Source: Geodermatophilaceae bacterium
Lineage (GTDB): Bacteria; Actinomycetota; Actinomycetes; Mycobacteriales; Geodermatophilaceae
Assembly: GCA_013811975.1 (NCBI GenBank)
Contig: JACCUF010000165.1
Span: 1-5,189 of the forward strand
Direction: 5' to 3'
DNA length: 5,189 nt
Part shown: positions 1 through 4,988 of the stretch, piece by piece
Position numbering within the stretch: position 1 is the first letter of the stretch
Layout of the letters: every line of letters starts with the position of its first letter
Translations under genes and position numbers: made by a program
Notes under the pieces: generated by a model
Databases searched by the model: none
Told to the model about the DNA's origin: nothing
Seen by the model: only the letters and a program-made list of their open reading frames with translations

Positions 1-94
1 GCAGGGCGAGGATGGCAACGGGCGCGGCTCGCCCGCCGTACCCCCGCGACGTCGGGGGCAGCGTGGATGCATGTGAAACGGTGAGATGTGACAT
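1..94 (-). CDS. N-terminus of a cobalamin-riboswitch-controlled protein (partial; runs off the left edge)
   Basis: Reading leftward from ATG at 94-92 gives 31 open codons to the edge, beginning MSHLTVSHASTLPP and ending in the hydrophobic run APVAILAL, which looks like the start of a membrane segment. A GAGAGG ribosome binding site (bases 100-105) lies five bases before the start. The gene sits about 50 bases after the terminator of a cobalamin riboswitch, so its product should act in B12 or cobalt metabolism: a cobalt/B12 transporter, a B12 synthesis step, or a B12-independent isozyme. A polar N-terminus followed by a membrane segment would fit a small cobalt transporter subunit such as CbtB, but this is a guess from context and hydropathy. 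The translation start is well supported; the identity is not. Confidence 0.6.
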   Translation of the reverse strand, partial: MSHLTVSHASTLPPTSRGYGGRAAPVAILAL

Positions 95-143
95 GTGGAC
101 CTCTCGGTGAGCGATCCGACGAAGAAGGCCCGGTACCTCTATG

Positions 144-178
144 AAAAACCCCCTTGCGTCTGATGAACGCGAAGGGGG
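144..178 (-). terminator. Intrinsic terminator of the cobalamin riboswitch
   Basis: On the minus strand CCCCCTT pairs with AAGGGGG and, inside a one-base bulge, GCGT pairs with ACGC around a seven-base loop; five T residues follow at once (bases 148-144). This is a textbook rho-independent terminator. It lies directly after the closing stem of the riboswitch aptamer and before the downstream gene, so it is most likely the expression platform and not the end of another gene. Confidence 0.88.
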
Positions 179-209
179 CGGCGCAGGTGAGATACCTGGG
201 CTCCGCCCC
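175..209 (-). promoter_or_regulatory. Possible antiterminator pairing of the cobalamin riboswitch
   Basis: GGGGCGG (minus strand of 209-203), beside the B12-box region, is perfectly complementary to CCGCCCC (181-175). The latter covers part of the closing stem and most of the 5' arm of the terminator. The pairing and the terminator cannot form together. The complementarity is directly visible; its use as the antiterminator is inferred from how cobalamin riboswitches usually work. Confidence 0.5.
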
Positions 210-376
210 GCAGACCTCGGCGTGATGGAGTCGCTCGTGCGAAGCAGGTAATCGGGCTCGTCGGGTACGCCCACGGGCGTCTCGACTTACCGCTGCGGGT
301 CAGCGCCGGACTCTCACCGGACTTCCCCTACCTCAGCACTTATGCAGTTGTTGTGCCCAGGATGCTCCACCAGCCG
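179..376 (-). ncRNA. Cobalamin (adenosylcobalamin) riboswitch aptamer
   Basis: The minus strand carries the conserved core of the cobalamin riboswitch in order: GGGAAG (bases 327-322), the GGTG of the following stem (318-315), then CTGACCCGCAGCGGTAAG (about 302-286), which matches the CGCAGCGGTAAG segment of known aptamers. A B12-box-like segment beginning GAGCCC and ending ACCTGC spans 203-183. CGGC (376-373) can pair with GCCG (182-179) to close the outer stem, and GGTGG follows as the family expects. The B12-box region is a variant of the usual AGCCCGAAGACCTGCC. Cobalamin binding is expected to switch off the gene at 94-1 through the adjoining terminator. The upstream part overlaps, antisense, the open frame preceding plsC. 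The exact 5' end is uncertain and no convincing promoter was found for it. Confidence 0.9.
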
Positions 377-512
377 ATACCGGAAGTCAATTCGGCAGTT
401 GCTACGCCCCGGTGTCGCCCCGATTTCCCGCCGCCTGGCCGGTCGCGAGACGATGGCCACGACGGCGAGCTACCTCGCAGTCGCAGATCGCCCTGAAGTG
501 AGGAGGCAGCCG

Positions 513-1169
513 TTGCTGTACGTCATGTCCCGGTTCGTCCTCAAGCCGCTGTTCTGGCTGTTCTTCCGGCCACGGGTCACGGGGCGGGAGAACGTACCCG
601 CCACCGGCGCTGTCATCCTCGCCAGCAATCACCTGTCATTTATCGACAGCATCGTGATCCCCCTTGTTTCACCGCGCAAGGTCGCGATGTTGGCCAAGGC
701 GGAGTACTGGCACGGCACGGGCATCAAAGGTTGGGGGACCCGCACGCTGTTCTCGACCCTCGGGGCGCAGCCGGTTGAACGTGACACGCACCGAGCGGCG
801 CAAGCCGCTCTGGACACCGCCCTGTCCGTACTGAACGACGGGGATGCTTTCGCCATCTACCCGGAAGGAACCCGATCCAGGGACGGAAGACTCGCGCGCG
901 GAAAGACCGGTGTCGCGTGGCTGGCGCTCACCGCGGACTGCCCCATTGTTCCGCTGGCCATTCATGGCACAGACCGGATCATGCCGATCGGCTCCCGGGG
1001 ACTACGGCCGCATCGGGCCAGCGTCACCTTCGGTAAGCCGTTGCAGTTTCCCCAGTACGCCGGACAGGCTGCCCGCGGCAAGCCCCGCCGGGAGGTGACC
1101 GACACGGTGATGAACGAGATCGCGAGACTGTCCGGTCAGGACAAGGATGGATGGGGTGCGCCTGTCTGA
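513..1169 (+). CDS. plsC: 1-acyl-sn-glycerol-3-phosphate acyltransferase family protein (PlsC-like)
   Basis: This is predicted to transfer an acyl group from acyl-CoA or acyl-ACP to lysophosphatidic acid, or a related glycerolipid, at the inner face of the membrane. With the TTG start the protein has 218 residues, close to the short actinobacterial PlsC-like proteins. The catalytic NHxxxxD motif is intact (NHLSFIDS, N39-H40-D45), the substrate-binding motif is IYPEGTRS (E118-R121), and a VPLAIHGT block lies near residue 150. An aromatic hydrophobic segment (residues 5-20, KPLFWLFF) may dock it on the membrane. The open frame extends up to 342, but that part is antisense to the riboswitch and unlike the family. 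AGGAGG at 501-506 lies six bases before TTG 513. ATG 453, with poor ribosome binding, and ATG 525 are alternatives. The end overlaps the next gene by 23 bases, suggesting joint expression. Exact acyl acceptor is not visible. Confidence 0.9.
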   Translation: MLYVMSRFVLKPLFWLFFRPRVTGRENVPATGAVILASNHLSFIDSIVIPLVSPRKVAMLAKAEYWHGTGIKGWGTRTLFSTLGAQPVERDTHRAAQAALDTALSVLNDGDAFAIYPEGTRSRDGRLARGKTGVAWLALTADCPIVPLAIHGTDRIMPIGSRGLRPHRASVTFGKPLQFPQYAGQAARGKPRREVTDTVMNEIARLSGQDKDGWGAPV

Positions 1170-1593
1170 CGAGCAATCCCGAACCCGGTTCACCGAGGCT
1201 CGGGTCGCTCGGCTGGCCACGATGGCCGAGGACGGCTCTCCGCGACTTGTCCCGATCACGTTCGCCGTCGTCAGTGGCGCCACCGCGCCTGATGTCATCG
1301 TCTCGGCGGTGGACCACAAGCCGAAGTCCACGACCGCCCTGGCGCGGCTGCGCCGAATCCAAGACGAACCGCGGGTGTCGTTGCTCGCCGACACCTACGC
1401 CGAGGACTGGACGCAGCTGTGGTGGGTGCGAGCCGACGCGCGGGCCGAGGTGTTGACAGGGGGAGCGGCGTGGGAGATGGCAATCGCCGCGCTGCAGGAG
1501 AAGTACGAGCAGTACCGGCGTGCGCCGCCGACAAACGCGGTGATCCGGTGCGTCGTCGAAGCATGGTCCGGTTGGACGGCGAGCGAGCGATGA
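1147..1593 (+). CDS. PPOX-class F420-dependent oxidoreductase, TIGR03668 (Rv0121c-like) family
   Basis: A 148-residue split-barrel protein of the pyridoxamine-phosphate-oxidase-like superfamily. Members in actinomycetes bind F420, or sometimes a flavin, and reduce unknown or broad substrates in the cytoplasm. Recognisable family blocks are ARVARLATM near the N-terminus, GSPRLVPITFAV, the VDHKPKST loop that lies by the cofactor phosphate, RVSLLADTYAEDW, and LWWVRADARAEVL, with a C-terminal SGWTA. The length is normal for the family. ATG 1147 has AGGA five bases before it. GTG 1156 has AGGA eight bases before it and would give the more family-like N-terminus VRLSDEQSRTRF, so the true start may be nine bases later. 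It overlaps the end of plsC by 23 (or 14) bases, so translation is probably coupled. F420 use rests on family resemblance, and the substrate is unknown. Confidence 0.88.
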   Translation: MDGVRLSDEQSRTRFTEARVARLATMAEDGSPRLVPITFAVVSGATAPDVIVSAVDHKPKSTTALARLRRIQDEPRVSLLADTYAEDWTQLWWVRADARAEVLTGGAAWEMAIAALQEKYEQYRRAPPTNAVIRCVVEAWSGWTASER

Positions 1594-1598
1594 ACAAC

Positions 1599-1646
1599 GT
1601 AGGCCCGAGGTACCGGTAGGCCCGAGGTACCGGTTGGCCCGGGGCA
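1599..1646 (+). repeat. 17-bp tandem repeat with inverted ACCGGTA arms
   Basis: The unit TAGGCCCGAGGTACCGG occurs twice without mismatch (1600-1616, 1617-1633), followed by a decayed third copy starting TTGGCCCGGGG. The junction creates an inverted repeat: ACCGGTA (1612-1618), nine bases, TACCGGT (1628-1634). Each copy also contains the palindrome GGTACC. It fills the gap between the F420-type gene and the Rieske gene, immediately upstream of the latter's candidate -10, so it could be an operator. It could equally be slippage-made filler or a weak hairpin; there is no T-tract. Confidence 0.75.
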
Positions 1647-1650
1647 GGGA

Positions 1651-1656
1651 TACGGT
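1651..1656 (+). promoter_or_regulatory. Candidate -10 element for a leaderless Rieske transcript
   Basis: TACGGT fits the actinobacterial TANNNT consensus exactly and ends seven bases before ATG 1664, the spacing seen when transcription begins at the start codon. No Shine-Dalgarno sequence lies at a normal distance (AGGGA is 13 bases away). No good -35 is visible; the 17-bp repeat occupies its place. Confidence 0.45.
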
Positions 1657-1663
1657 CCCGGGC

Positions 1664-2548
1664 ATGAGCATTTCGACCGCGCTGGATCGGCTCGCCGACG
1701 CCGGACGCCTTGACGGAGTCATCCGCCCGGTTCGCGGCGCGGTGAACAAATTGATGCGACCGCAAGCGGTCAAGGACGCATTGCACGGGGTGTGGCTCGG
1801 GCATCCGGTGCATCCGCCGCTGGCCCAGGTACCTCTCGGCGCCTGGATGTCCGCGGGCCTGCTGGACGCTCTGCCAGGTAACCGGAAACAGGCCACGTTG
1901 CTCATCGCGACCGGTCTGGCCGCCGCCGTCCCCACCGCCGCGGCCGGAGCCGCTGACTGGTCGGAGTCGGAGATCGGCCAGCAACGGGTCGGCGCCGTAC
2001 ACGCCGTCATGAACACAGCGGCCGTGGCCCTGTACGTCGGGTCGCTGATCGCCCGAGCGCGCGGTGACCATCGGCTGGGTCGTCGCCTGGCCTACGGTGG
2101 CCTGGGTCTGGCCTCGTCATCGGCCGGGATCGGGGGACATCTGGCCTACTCACAGGGCGCCGGAGTGTCGCATGCAACGACCGCCGCCCGCACGCTCAGC
2201 CACGACTGGATCGACCTGGGTCCGCTGACGGACCTGCCCGAGGGCAAGCCCGTCCTGCGGGTGAGTCAGGACAGCGACCGCCCGGCGTCCCTGTGTGTGG
2301 TCCGGCGCGGCGCCGAAGCACACGTCCTGGTCGATGCCTGCTCGCATCTGAGCGGGCCGCTGCACCAGGGCGACCTGACAGAGGTCGGTGGAGATGAGTG
2401 CCTGGTCTGCCCGTGGCATGGCGGGACATTCGCGTTGAAGGACGGTCGCGCCGTACGGGGTCCGGCCGTCGCTGCAGTCACCGTTCTGCGTACCCGCGTC
2501 AGCGATGGGCGGCTACAAGCGAGGGTTCCCGAACGGCATCTGGGCTGA
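1664..2548 (+). CDS. DUF2231 membrane protein with C-terminal Rieske [2Fe-2S] domain
   Basis: A 294-residue fusion. Residues 41-162 form a DUF2231-like membrane domain with the signature GHPVHPPLAQVPLG (46-59) and about four membrane segments (51-70, 77-97, 110-130, 141-162). Residues 185-290 form a Rieske domain: C226-x-H228 (CSH) and C249-x-x-H252 (CPWHG) supply all four cluster ligands, 20 residues lying between H228 and C249. The cluster implies electron transfer at the membrane. The partner is unknown, and no oxygenase catalytic domain is present, so it is not itself a ring-hydroxylating enzyme. The nearby F420-type protein is a possible redox neighbour, on position only. The start is ATG 1664, where family-like sequence (MSISTALDRL) begins; the in-frame TTG at 1634 lies inside the repeat and is unlikely. 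Only five bases separate its stop from the broken HAD gene. Confidence 0.88.
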   Translation: MSISTALDRLADAGRLDGVIRPVRGAVNKLMRPQAVKDALHGVWLGHPVHPPLAQVPLGAWMSAGLLDALPGNRKQATLLIATGLAAAVPTAAAGAADWSESEIGQQRVGAVHAVMNTAAVALYVGSLIARARGDHRLGRRLAYGGLGLASSSAGIGGHLAYSQGAGVSHATTAARTLSHDWIDLGPLTDLPEGKPVLRVSQDSDRPASLCVVRRGAEAHVLVDACSHLSGPLHQGDLTEVGGDECLVCPWHGGTFALKDGRAVRGPAVAAVTVLRTRVSDGRLQARVPERHLG

Positions 2549-2553
2549 GACCG

Positions 2554-3027
2554 ATGACCGAGCACGGGGTCGACACTGTTCTGCTCGATGTCGACGGCAC
2601 GCTGATCGATTCCTCCTACCAGCACGCGCTGGCCTGGCACCGCGCGTTCAGGCAGCATGACCTGGCTATCCCGATGTGGCGGTTGCAGCACCGAGCGATC
2701 GGCATGGGCGGTGATCGCTTGGTGGGTGGTGCGGGCCCGGTGGACGGATAGACCAGCGCCGACGACGCAGACGATTCCAAGCCGGCGCCAGACATCCTGC
2801 AGGCAGCGCTGACAGAGGTCGGCGGTCAGGCTGCGGTATGCGTCGGTGATTCGACCTATGACGCCGAGGCTGCGGCAGGAGCGGGCTGGACGTGTATCTG
2901 CGTCCGCACCGGTGGATTCGGGGACGCCGAGTTGCGCGATTCCGGCGCGGCGCACATCTTCGACGATGTGGCCGGACTCCCCGACCAGCTCGACGCGACC
3001 CCGCTGGCCAGGCCGAGCAAGAAATAG
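2554..3027 (+). pseudogene. HAD-superfamily hydrolase, broken by a nonsense codon and an internal deletion
   Basis: The frame starts at ATG 2554 with a perfect HAD motif I, LLDVDGTLIDS (nucleophile D12, acid D14), and runs to GMGGDRLV. A TAG stop (2749-2751) ends it at 65 residues. The same frame continues without a shift: TSADDADDSKPAPD (motif III lysine), then VCVGDSTYDAEAA (motif IV), then TGGFGDAELRDSGAAHIF, to a TAG at 3025-3027. The residues before the first stop read GPVDG, and TAG stands where relatives usually have tryptophan (DGW-TSAD), so a TGG-to-TAG change at 2750 is likely. About 75-80 residues between GMGGDRLV and GPVDG are missing compared with intact phosphoglycolate-phosphatase-like HADs, removing most of the cap domain and motif II. 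No function is expected, though the 65-residue head could still be translated. It was probably co-transcribed with the Rieske gene. Confidence 0.85.
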
Positions 3028-3064
3028 CCCTCCAAGAGCGTTGGCCGTGTCCCGATCGCAAAAC

Positions 3065-3093
3065 CTGTCAGTCCGGCCATTCCTGGATACGCT
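3065..3093 (+). promoter_or_regulatory. Candidate promoter of the DUF421 operon
   Basis: CTGTCA (3065-3070, four of six matches to TTGACA), a 17-base spacer and TACGCT (3088-3093, exact TANNNT) make a plausible housekeeping promoter. It lies in the 115-base gap between the HAD pseudogene and the next gene and would give a leader of about 40 bases that includes the ribosome binding site. The prediction rests on consensus match only. Confidence 0.4.
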
Positions 3094-3142
3094 CCCCGCG
3101 GACGAGGACCCTCGGCCCCGGTGACTCAGCGAGGAGCTCCGC

Positions 3143-3679
3143 ATGACAGACGCTCGCGGTCCCGATGGTTCTCCCGACGATTCCACGCTGGCGAACGTCC
3201 CGCCTCCACCTGTCCGTACACCCGTGCTCCGCCGCATCGTGCTGGCCGTGCTGACGCTGATCGTCCTGGCGGGAGTCACCGGGTTTCTTGGCGTCCGGAC
3301 CGGCACGGTCACTGCCAACGGGGACGGCTACGCGATGCAACTGGAGTACGCACAGATCGCGCGGGCCGGCCTTGATGTTCCCTTCGACGTGACCCTCACG
3401 CATGAGGGTGGCTTCGATGGGGACATCGTCCTGGCGATGACCGCGGACTACTTCGACATCTTCGAACACCAGGGCGTGTCACCGGAACCGGACTCGGAGT
3501 CAAGCGAAGGCCCCATGGTGTACATGACGTTCACCGCGCCGCAGGGAGACGAGTTTCGGATGGGTTACGACATATACATCCAGGGCTCGAGTCAGGTCGG
3601 TGCCTCCGGCGAGGTCTGGCTGAGCGTCGATGACAAGCCGCTGCTGTTGGTCTCCTTCACGACGGTGTTGTTGCCCTGA
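3143..3679 (+). CDS. Single-pass membrane-anchored protein, partner of the DUF421 protein
   Basis: A 178-residue protein: a polar, proline-rich cytoplasmic N-terminus (1-30), one membrane helix (about 31-51, IVLAVLTLIVLAGVTGFLG), and an exported domain (52-178). The outer domain alternates short hydrophobic strands (MQLEYA, FDVTLTH, IVLAMT, VYMTFTA, YDIYIQ, GEVWLSV, LLLVSFTTV), which suggests an immunoglobulin-like beta sandwich. It has no cysteine and no lipobox, and no catalytic motif that I recognise. GAGGAG (3131-3136) lies six bases before ATG 3143, so the start is firm. Its stop overlaps the next start as TGATG, so the two proteins are probably made together and may form a membrane complex. 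I recall similar small anchored proteins beside DUF421 genes in other actinomycetes, but cannot verify this here. Function unknown. Confidence 0.82.
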   Translation: MTDARGPDGSPDDSTLANVPPPPVRTPVLRRIVLAVLTLIVLAGVTGFLGVRTGTVTANGDGYAMQLEYAQIARAGLDVPFDVTLTHEGGFDGDIVLAMTADYFDIFEHQGVSPEPDSESSEGPMVYMTFTAPQGDEFRMGYDIYIQGSSQVGASGEVWLSVDDKPLLLVSFTTVLLP

Positions 3680-4164
3680 TGGAGATCGTCTACCGGGCAG
3701 TCTTCATGTTCGTCTTCCTTTGGGTGATCACGCGGGTCGTCGGCCGGGCGACTCTCGGCGAGCTCAGTACCTTCGAACTGCTGCTCTACGTCACGATGGG
3801 AGACCTGGTCCAGCAGGGGGTGACCCAGCAGGACTATTCGGTGACCTCCGCTGTGCTCGCGGTCGGAGTCTTCGCGCTGCTCACCGTCGCCATCTCCTAC
3901 GTCAACTGGCGGTGGCCGCGTGCTCGCCCGGTGATCGAGGGGATACCGATCATCGTGGTCTCCGACGGAGAGCCGGTGCTCGATTCGATGCGCAAGGAGC
4001 GGTTGTCCATCGATGACCTGATGACCGCGGCCCGCGAAGAAGGCATCAAGCGGTTCAGCGATGTCGAACTGGCGGTGTTCGAGTCCAACGGGCGGATCTC
4101 GTTCTTCACCCGTTCCTCGGATGACTCGAGCGGTGCGCCCGATCCTGCACCGACGGGAACTTAG
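3679..4164 (+). CDS. DUF421 (YetF-like) membrane protein
   Basis: A 161-residue protein with an N-terminal membrane region (hydrophobic stretches at about 4-20, 32-45 and 54-76) and a small cytoplasmic alpha/beta domain (84-145). The R-x-x-GRATLGELSTFELLLYVTMGD block (about 19-42) matches the usual position of the DUF421 R-x-x-GK-x-x-GEL segment, though a GR replaces GK. The soluble part follows family pattern: P-IIVVSDGEPV, RLSIDDLMTAAREEGIKRFSDVELAVFESNGRISFF. The tail (146-161) is polar and disordered. In Bacillus, YetF-type proteins are spore or membrane proteins of unclear function, so the biochemical role is unknown. There is no separate ribosome binding site; the TGATG junction at 3677-3681 indicates translational coupling to the anchored partner. 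It is shorter than the Bacillus forms of more than 200 residues, as is common in actinomycetes. Confidence 0.85.
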   Translation: MEIVYRAVFMFVFLWVITRVVGRATLGELSTFELLLYVTMGDLVQQGVTQQDYSVTSAVLAVGVFALLTVAISYVNWRWPRARPVIEGIPIIVVSDGEPVLDSMRKERLSIDDLMTAAREEGIKRFSDVELAVFESNGRISFFTRSSDDSSGAPDPAPTGT

Positions 4165-4229
4165 GGTGATACCACCGGCCACGGATAGGGAGACGACGTC
4201 CCGTCGAAGACGACCCGGGCGCGGAAGTG

Positions 4230-4322
4230 TCAGTGCACATCTCGCGGAGGATCCGGTTTATGCTGCCCAGGCAACCCAGCGAAGCTCAGCTCACACTGTG
4301 CAGGCGTTCCCCGACGGACCAT
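4230..4322 (-). CDS. Doubtful 30-residue small ORF with a strong ribosome binding site
   Basis: ATG at 4322-4320 (minus) follows a perfect AGGAGG (minus strand of 4333-4328) at five bases. It encodes 30 residues beginning MVRRGTPAQCELSFAGLPG and ending at TGA. There is no recognisable motif and no clear promoter. It overlaps an opposed small frame on the plus strand. It could be a real small protein, the relic of a longer gene, or chance. Confidence 0.18.
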   Translation of the reverse strand: MVRRGTPAQCELSFAGLPGQHKPDPPRDVH

Positions 4323-4352
4323 GATTGCCTCCTCGCCTGCACCACAAGGTGA
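4260..4352 (+). CDS. Doubtful 30-residue small ORF
   Basis: ATG 4260 follows GGAGG (4246-4250) at nine bases and opens 30 codons (MLPRQPSEAQLTLCRR...), ending at TGA 4350. It has three cysteines and several arginines but no known motif. Its overlap with the opposed frame at 4230-4322 means at most one is likely to be real. Confidence 0.12.
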   Translation: MLPRQPSEAQLTLCRRSPTDHDCLLACTTR

Positions 4353-4577
4353 GGTTCCGACAGTCGCGGCCGTACGGGACGCCAACCAGCCGATCGCCCG
4401 ATGCTCGCGCACAACTCCCCGACCGCAGGCGAACTTCGCACGTGGCGAGCGACACCTGCGCGACCCGGGCGGTGCTTGCGAACGGTTCGGCCGGACGGAC
4501 GCTGTTCGCCAGAAATCGCTGATCGGGACGGGCACGTCGGCCCTCTCCCAAACCGACCGACCCATCCAGGGGAGTGG

Positions 4578-4592
4578 CGGGCCCTGGGCCCG
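4578..4592. repeat. 15-bp perfect inverted repeat CGGGCCC-T-GGGCCCG
   Basis: Seven-base arms are mirrored around a single T. The one-base centre is too small for an RNA hairpin, so if functional it would be a protein-binding site in DNA. It lies about 100 bases before the mazEF promoter. Confidence 0.6.
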
Positions 4593-4607
4593 TCCCGAGT
4601 CCGCGCC

Positions 4608-4619
4608 GTTACCGGTAAC
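4608..4619. repeat. 12-bp perfect palindrome GTTACCGGTAAC
   Basis: A dyad with no spacer, typical in form of a dimeric repressor site. Its core TACCGGTA also occurs at 1611-1618 in the tandem repeat before the Rieske gene. Confidence 0.6.
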
Positions 4620-4688
4620 CGGACCAGCTTCGGCCGACCCCGGCGGGCATCCTACGGGCATGCCCTTAGCGATCGATGACGATGACGC

Positions 4689-4718
4689 TTGACAATCCAC
4701 CGCTGTACGGCAGACTGT
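4689..4718 (+). promoter_or_regulatory. mazEF promoter, probably leaderless
   Basis: A perfect TTGACA (-35) lies at 4689-4694. The -10 is weaker: GACTGT (4713-4718, spacer 18) or CAGACT (4711-4716, spacer 16). Either would start transcription at or next to ATG 4725, and no Shine-Dalgarno sequence precedes that codon, so translation is probably leaderless. Confidence 0.65.
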
Positions 4719-4723
4719 ATACA
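4703..4723. promoter_or_regulatory. Possible MazE operator
   Basis: The palindrome TGTATACA (4716-4723) touches or overlaps the -10 candidates, and a half-match CTGTAC (4703-4708) repeats CTGTAT (4715-4720) 12 bases upstream. Ribbon-helix-helix antitoxins normally repress their own promoter by binding such sites. That these bases are the site is inference. Confidence 0.45.
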
Positions 4724-4724
4724 C

Positions 4725-4988
4725 ATGACCACGACCACTGGAGCGACCGAAACATGGCAGGCACGGATCACTCACGATCTTGCCGCGCAGCTTCGCCGGG
4801 ACGCGGAACTCCTCGGCCTTGACGGACGCACGGAGATCGTGAAAGCAGCGTTGGAACTGCTGCACCGTCGTGCGGCCGAGGAGCGCATGGCGCAAAGCGT
4901 CGACGACTTCTACGGCGACAGGGAGCCACCCCTGCCTGTTGGTGTCCGGCCTGCGCAGGCTAAGAGCCAACCCGATGTCACTACCTGA
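4725..4988 (+). CDS. mazE: Ribbon-helix-helix antitoxin of a MazEF-type module
   Basis: An 87-residue antitoxin. The N-terminal part has ribbon-helix-helix form: a DNA-contacting strand TWQARI (10-15), helix A (about 17-31, DLAAQLRRDAELLGL) and helix B (about 34-50, GRTEIVKAALELLHRRA). The C-terminal part (51-87), with DDFYGDREPPLPVGV, is polar and proline-rich, the type of flexible tail that wraps and blocks a MazF dimer. It should neutralise the toxin and repress the operon together with it. ATG 4725 is chosen because the in-frame TTG 4689 is part of the -35 element and its extra residues (MTIHRCTADCIH) are unlike antitoxins. Its end overlaps the toxin start by 14 bases. The fold is recognised from pattern; the symbol reflects its toxin partner. 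Confidence 0.85.
   Translation: MTTTTGATETWQARITHDLAAQLRRDAELLGLDGRTEIVKAALELLHRRAAEERMAQSVDDFYGDREPPLPVGVRPAQAKSQPDVTT

Larger units (their letters stand above)
4165..4688. other. Non-coding or decayed region with palindromes
   Basis: I see no convincing gene in these 524 bases. Open frames exist on both strands, but their translations are low-complexity, rich in R, P, S and G, with no recognisable motif. Two opposed 30-codon frames with good ribosome binding sites are described separately. The right half (4578-4680) holds several palindromes. No transposase remnants, tRNA, or clear terminator after the DUF421 gene was found. Confidence 0.6.

Noticed and set aside
362..390. Minus-strand TTGACT (390-385), 17-base spacer and GAGCAT (367-362) as the riboswitch promoter
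   Set aside because: Transcription would begin near 355, inside the aptamer, losing the closing stem and the GGTGG segment.
1147..1593. Pyridoxamine 5'-phosphate oxidase proper
   Set aside because: Same fold, but the VDHKPKST and LWWVRAD blocks and the length fit the TIGR03668 F420-type family better than PdxH.
1024..2016. Long minus-strand open frames opposite the F420 and Rieske genes (also 1295-2071 and 2266-3318)
   Set aside because: They are antisense shadows of well-supported genes in GC-rich DNA; translations are low-complexity and motif-free.
2375..2822. 14-bp direct repeat CTGACAGAGGTCGG at 2375-2388 and 2809-2822
   Set aside because: Both copies encode LTEVGG in frame in unrelated proteins, and nothing flanking is repeated; most likely coincidence, not a deletion or insertion scar.
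4321..4692. 123-residue plus-strand open frame before mazEF
   Set aside because: Composition is random-looking, there is no ribosome binding site at its ATG, and it runs into the -35 element of the mazEF promoter.
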